7,971 nucleotides of DNA from Thermoplasmata archaeon (lineage in GTDB: Archaea > Thermoplasmatota > Thermoplasmata > Lutacidiplasmatales > UBA184): the NCBI GenBank assembly GCA_030042955.1, contig JASHYQ010000174.1:1-7971 (forward strand). Reading direction: 5' to 3'. The translations under genes and the position numbers were made by a program. Position 1 is the first letter of the stretch, and every line of letters starts with the position of its first letter. Positions 6,503 through 7,971 of this stretch are shown piece by piece. The notes under the pieces were generated by a model. The model was given only the letters and a program-made list of their open reading frames with translations. It did no database searches and was not told the origin of the DNA.

Positions 6503-6991
6503 ATGACCCTCCGTGAGATCTCGCTGACGCTCCCGAATCGTCCGGGTGCTCTCGCGGGGGTCGCCCGGGTGCTCGCCAAGGAGCGGATCAACCTCGCGGC
6601 GATCAGCGTCGACTCCGCCGCGGGCAAAGGACGGGTGCGGCTGATCGTCAGTGACCCGGACCGGGCCCTGGTCCTCCTCTCGACGAACGGCTACGAGACC
6701 GAGGTCCGGGAGATGATGGCCGTTCGGATGGAGGACCGGGCCGGGAGCTTCCTGCGGGTCCTCGAAGCCCTCGCCCGGGCGAAAGTGAACATCCAGAGCG
6801 TGGCGATCCTGGTCGCCCGCGACGGGAACCACCCGCTCGTCGCGCTCTCCGCGACCGACCTGAGCCGGGCCCGGACGGTCCTGCGCCAGGCCGGGTTCGC
6901 GAGCACGGCCGCCGAGCGCCTCGTCTCGAACGCGGACCTGCTGGCCAGCGCGCCCTCGATCCCCGGCGAGTCGGTGGGCCTGCTTCTCTAG
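6503..6991 (+). CDS. Tandem ACT-domain protein (possible amino-acid-binding regulator)
   Basis: Small cytoplasmic protein, 162 aa, made of two ACT domains: one at about 4-68, beginning EISLTLPNRPGAL with the NRPG ligand-loop signature (12-15), and one at about 72-136, with the cognate loop reading DRAGS (78-82), where Ala replaces the usual Pro. Both show the beta-alpha-beta-beta-alpha-beta pattern, including helix-to-strand stretches ERINLAAISV and AKVNIQSVAI. ACT domains bind amino acids or other small effectors and often regulate metabolic enzymes. Stand-alone double-ACT proteins (COG4747-like) are common in archaea, but their targets are mostly unknown. No catalytic or DNA-binding domain is present. 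The C-terminal 26 residues are hydrophobic and poorly structured. It is transcribed away from the pilus operon and followed by tRNA-Gly. A functional link to the pilus is not supported by sequence. Confidence 0.88.
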   Translation: MTLREISLTLPNRPGALAGVARVLAKERINLAAISVDSAAGKGRVRLIVSDPDRALVLLSTNGYETEVREMMAVRMEDRAGSFLRVLEALARAKVNIQSVAILVARDGNHPLVALSATDLSRARTVLRQAGFASTAAERLVSNADLLASAPSIPGESVGLLL

Positions 6992-7047
6992 CGGGACCCT
7001 TGCCCCGCACAAAGCGTAAGAGCGGACCCTCCTCCCGGTCGGTTCGC

Positions 7048-7119
7048 GCGGTTGTGGTCTAGTGGTTAGGACGGTAGCTTCCCAAGCTACCTACTCGGGT
7101 TCGAATCCCGACAACCGCA
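7048..7119 (+). tRNA. trnG: tRNA-Gly (anticodon CCC)
   Basis: A full cloverleaf can be folded: acceptor stem GCGGTTG (7048-7054) with CAACCGC (7112-7118); D stem GTCT/GGAC (7057-7060/7069-7072); anticodon stem GTAGC/GCTAC with loop TTCCCAA, giving anticodon CCC at 7081-7083; a 4-nt variable loop; T stem TCGGG/CCCGA around TTCGAAT; and discriminator A at 7119. The 3' CCA is not encoded, as in many archaea. No intron. It begins 56 nt after the ACT gene stop. A degenerate AT-richer patch (7009-7019) could be its promoter, but is weak. Confidence 0.97.
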
Positions 7120-7328
7120 TTCGGGCCGGCCGGACCCGCCCTTCAGCCCAGCGGGGTGGAGAGCAGGGACGGGGAGAGGTCGGAGTCAGCGTGCTGATAG
7201 GCCACGACCATGGGGTCCGGGGTTACCTTCCCGGCGGTAGCATACCGGTAGAGGGCGACGCGCACCACCTCCTCCGAGTTCGGGGTCCGGGCTGCGCCTT
7301 CGCACCCCTCTCGGCGCGGGGTCTCAGG
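7120..7328. other. 209-nt spacer between the two tRNA genes
   Basis: Between the convergent tRNA-Gly and tRNA-Tyr genes there is no confident gene, repeat array or insertion-sequence end. No T-rich archaeal terminator is visible on either strand. The only coding candidate is the doubtful 41-codon minus-strand ORF at 7143-7268. Confidence 0.6.
7143..7268 (-). CDS. Doubtful small ORF, 41 codons, GTG start
   Basis: A minus-strand reading frame of 41 codons runs from tandem GTG codons (7268 or 7265) to TGA at 7145-7143. GGAGGAG (7275-7269) directly abuts the first GTG, an excellent Shine-Dalgarno match but with too little spacing for a usual start. Most third codon positions are G or C, as in the real genes here. 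The product begins VVRVALYRYATAG and ends SLLSTPLG, with no signal, membrane helix or family I recognise. It lies downstream of tRNA-Tyr on the same strand and convergent with tRNA-Gly. It may be a small protein, the remnant of a longer gene, or chance in GC-rich DNA. Confidence 0.22.
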   Translation of the reverse strand: MVRVALYRYATAGKVTPDPMVVAYQHADSDLSPSLLSTPLG

Positions 7329-7435
7329 TCCCGGCTGCCTGACTCGAACAGGCGACCTGAGGATTTCTACGGGGGCCGCCGGTGGTCCGGCAGTCTCGAC
7401 TACAGTCCCCCGCTCTACCACTGAGCTAAGCCGGG
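7329..7435 (-). tRNA. trnY: tRNA-Tyr (anticodon GTA) with an intron
   Basis: On the minus strand a cloverleaf forms with acceptor CCCGGCT/AGCCGGG (7435-7429 with 7336-7330) and discriminator A at 7329; D stem GCTC/GAGC; T stem GCCTG/CAGGC around TTCGAGT; and anticodon stem GGGGA/TCCTC (7410-7406 with 7363-7359, one G-T wobble). Anticodon GTA is at 7403-7401. The C1:G72 pair with A73 is the archaeal/eukaryotic TyrRS identity set. The anticodon loop is interrupted by a 35-nt intron after G37 (7400); the spliced tRNA is 72 nt. CCA is not encoded. A TATA-like box at 7466-7461 is placed correctly for its transcription start. Confidence 0.95.
7365..7399 (-). other. Archaeal tRNA intron (canonical 37/38 position)
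   Basis: Inferred 35-nt intron in tRNA-Tyr. Splicing after G37 (7400) and before A38 (7364) restores the 7-nt loop CTGTAGA. A bulge-helix-bulge can be drawn: central pairs C32-G7367, U33-A7368, G34-U7369, U35-G7370, with 3-nt bulges A36-G37-U7399 and A7366-A7365-A7364, and cuts between the second and third bulge bases. The intron body carries a hairpin, CTGCCGG (7393-7387) with CCGGCGG (7382-7376) around loop ACCA. It is separated from the bulge by unpaired or mismatched bases, so the motif looks relaxed. Confidence 0.8.
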
Positions 7436-7460
7436 ACGACTCGAGGAGCGGGCATCCACC

Positions 7461-7466
7461 TATAAA
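7461..7466 (-). promoter_or_regulatory. TATA box for tRNA-Tyr, possibly shared with the divergent phosphatase gene
   Basis: On the minus strand, AAGTTTATAGG contains TTTATA at 7466-7461, centred about 28 bp before the 5' end of tRNA-Tyr (7435), the expected archaeal distance. On the plus strand the same bases read CTATAAACTT and lie about 36 bp before the ATG at 7500, so this short element may direct transcription both ways. The flanking DNA is strongly GC-rich. Confidence 0.65.
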
Positions 7467-7499
7467 CTTGGCGACGTGGAGGTGGAGGGGCGCGGCCGG

Positions 7500-7971
7500 A
7501 TGCGGGTCCTCGAGCACCGACGCCACAGCTATCGCGACCCCTCCAGCGCGCACCTGAGCCCCGAGGGGGTCGCCCTCGCCCGCCGCGTCGGTCGGGGGAT
7601 CGGACGGTTCGACCGGGTCGTCACCTCTCCAAAGCCCCGCGCTGTGGAGACTGCGGAGGCACTCGGGTTTCCCGACCCCGAGGTGCTGCCGGGGCTCGGC
7701 GAGATGCCGGACGAGGTCGGGATGCTGGGGGAGAAGCTCGAGCTCGGGAGCTTCGCGGAGTACGTGCACGCGGTCCTCGTGAGCGAGGTGGCCCGCCGCT
7801 ACGCGGACGAGCAGCTCTCGCTCTGGGCGGACGTGCTGGACGACGTCCCCGACGGAGCTCGAGTCCTGATGGTCTCCCACGCCGGGGTCATCGAATACGG
7901 CGCCGCTGCCGCCGCCCCCGAGGTGGCCCCGACGTGGGGCGCACCGCTCGGCTACTTGGAGGGGGTCCGAT
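7500..7971 (+). CDS. Histidine phosphatase superfamily protein (RHS variant), 3' end cut by window edge
   Basis: N-terminal 157 residues of a phosphoglycerate mutase-like/histidine phosphatase protein, which would hydrolyse a phosphoester via a phospho-His intermediate; the substrate is unknown. Seen: the first catalytic motif as EHRRHSYRD (5-13), with nucleophile His9 and Ser in place of the Gly of the usual RHG; HLSPEG (18-23); TSPKPRAVETAEAL (42-55) with the conserved Arg47; a possible acid Glu68; and the second catalytic motif VSHAGVIE (125-132) with His127. The frame is open at the right edge. ATG at 7500 was chosen because the MRVLEHRRH opening puts the motif where this family usually has it, and GGAGGGG at 7484-7490 lies 9 nt before it. 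In-frame GTG codons at 7476 and 7482 would add 8 or 6 residues and cannot be excluded. It may be an SixA-like phosphohistidine phosphatase, but this is not shown. Confidence 0.85.
   Translation, partial: MRVLEHRRHSYRDPSSAHLSPEGVALARRVGRGIGRFDRVVTSPKPRAVETAEALGFPDPEVLPGLGEMPDEVGMLGEKLELGSFAEYVHAVLVSEVARRYADEQLSLWADVLDDVPDGARVLMVSHAGVIEYGAAAAAPEVAPTWGAPLGYLEGVR

Noticed and set aside
7062..7424. 120-codon plus-strand frame starting inside tRNA-Gly
   Set aside because: It starts within one tRNA and ends inside the other, on the opposite strand, with no ribosome binding site or recognisable domain.
7143..7880. 245-codon minus-strand frame covering tRNA-Tyr and most of the phosphatase gene
   Set aside because: It runs through a well-supported tRNA and lies antisense to conserved histidine-phosphatase motifs. 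Only its last 41 codons, outside those genes, are kept as a doubtful ORF.
1..7971. CRISPR array, insertion sequence ends, or attachment site at the tRNA genes
   Set aside because: No regularly spaced repeats, no transposase or integrase motifs, and no second copy of a tRNA 3' end were found in the window.

Overview
This window looks like a stretch of GC-rich archaeal chromosome. The archaeal signs are: AT-rich TATA-like boxes standing alone in GC-rich intergenic DNA; tRNA genes without an encoded CCA; a tRNA-Tyr with a C1:G72 pair and an intron after position 37; and an archaeal-style type IV pilus operon. The tone of the proteins (for example, a pilin signal of the 'RGVVAVIGTLLALL' type) suggests a Thermoplasmatota-like euryarchaeon. 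That placement rests on memory of similar proteins, not on a search.

Positions 1-6360, minus strand: a five-gene operon for a type IV/Tad-like surface filament, transcribed right to left. The order is large prepilin (6360-5263), secretion ATPase A2 (5258-3603), platform membrane protein with FlaJ-N-like homology (3595-2594), platform membrane protein with FlaJ-C-like homology (2592-1612), and a second secretion ATPase A1 (1610 to beyond the left edge). Gaps are 4, 7, 1 and 1 nt, so translation is probably coupled. A TATA-like element (6430-6423) lies about 65 bp before the prepilin ATG. The two ATPases are clear paralogues and both keep Walker A, Asp box, Walker B and His box. The two platform proteins match the N- and C-terminal halves of a fused FlaJ/TadC protein. 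A filament machine with two intact ATPases flanking two single-domain platform proteins is the most interesting item here. No prepilin peptidase, FlaH/FlaF/FlaG or minor pilin is visible.

Positions 6361-6502: divergent intergenic region holding the pilus promoter and perhaps a leaderless-type promoter for the gene to the right.

Positions 6503-7119, plus strand: a tandem ACT-domain protein followed by tRNA-Gly(CCC).

Positions 7120-7499: mostly non-coding, with one doubtful 41-codon ORF on the minus strand, an intron-containing tRNA-Tyr(GUA) on the minus strand, and a compact AT-rich promoter that may serve both tRNA-Tyr (leftward) and the next gene (rightward).

Positions 7500-7971, plus strand: the N-terminal 157 residues of a histidine-phosphatase superfamily protein, cut by the right edge.

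The pilus genes form one functional unit: the prepilin is membrane-inserted, processed outside this window, and extruded by the platform pair driven by one or both ATPases. The ACT protein, tRNAs and phosphatase have no visible functional tie to the pilus.
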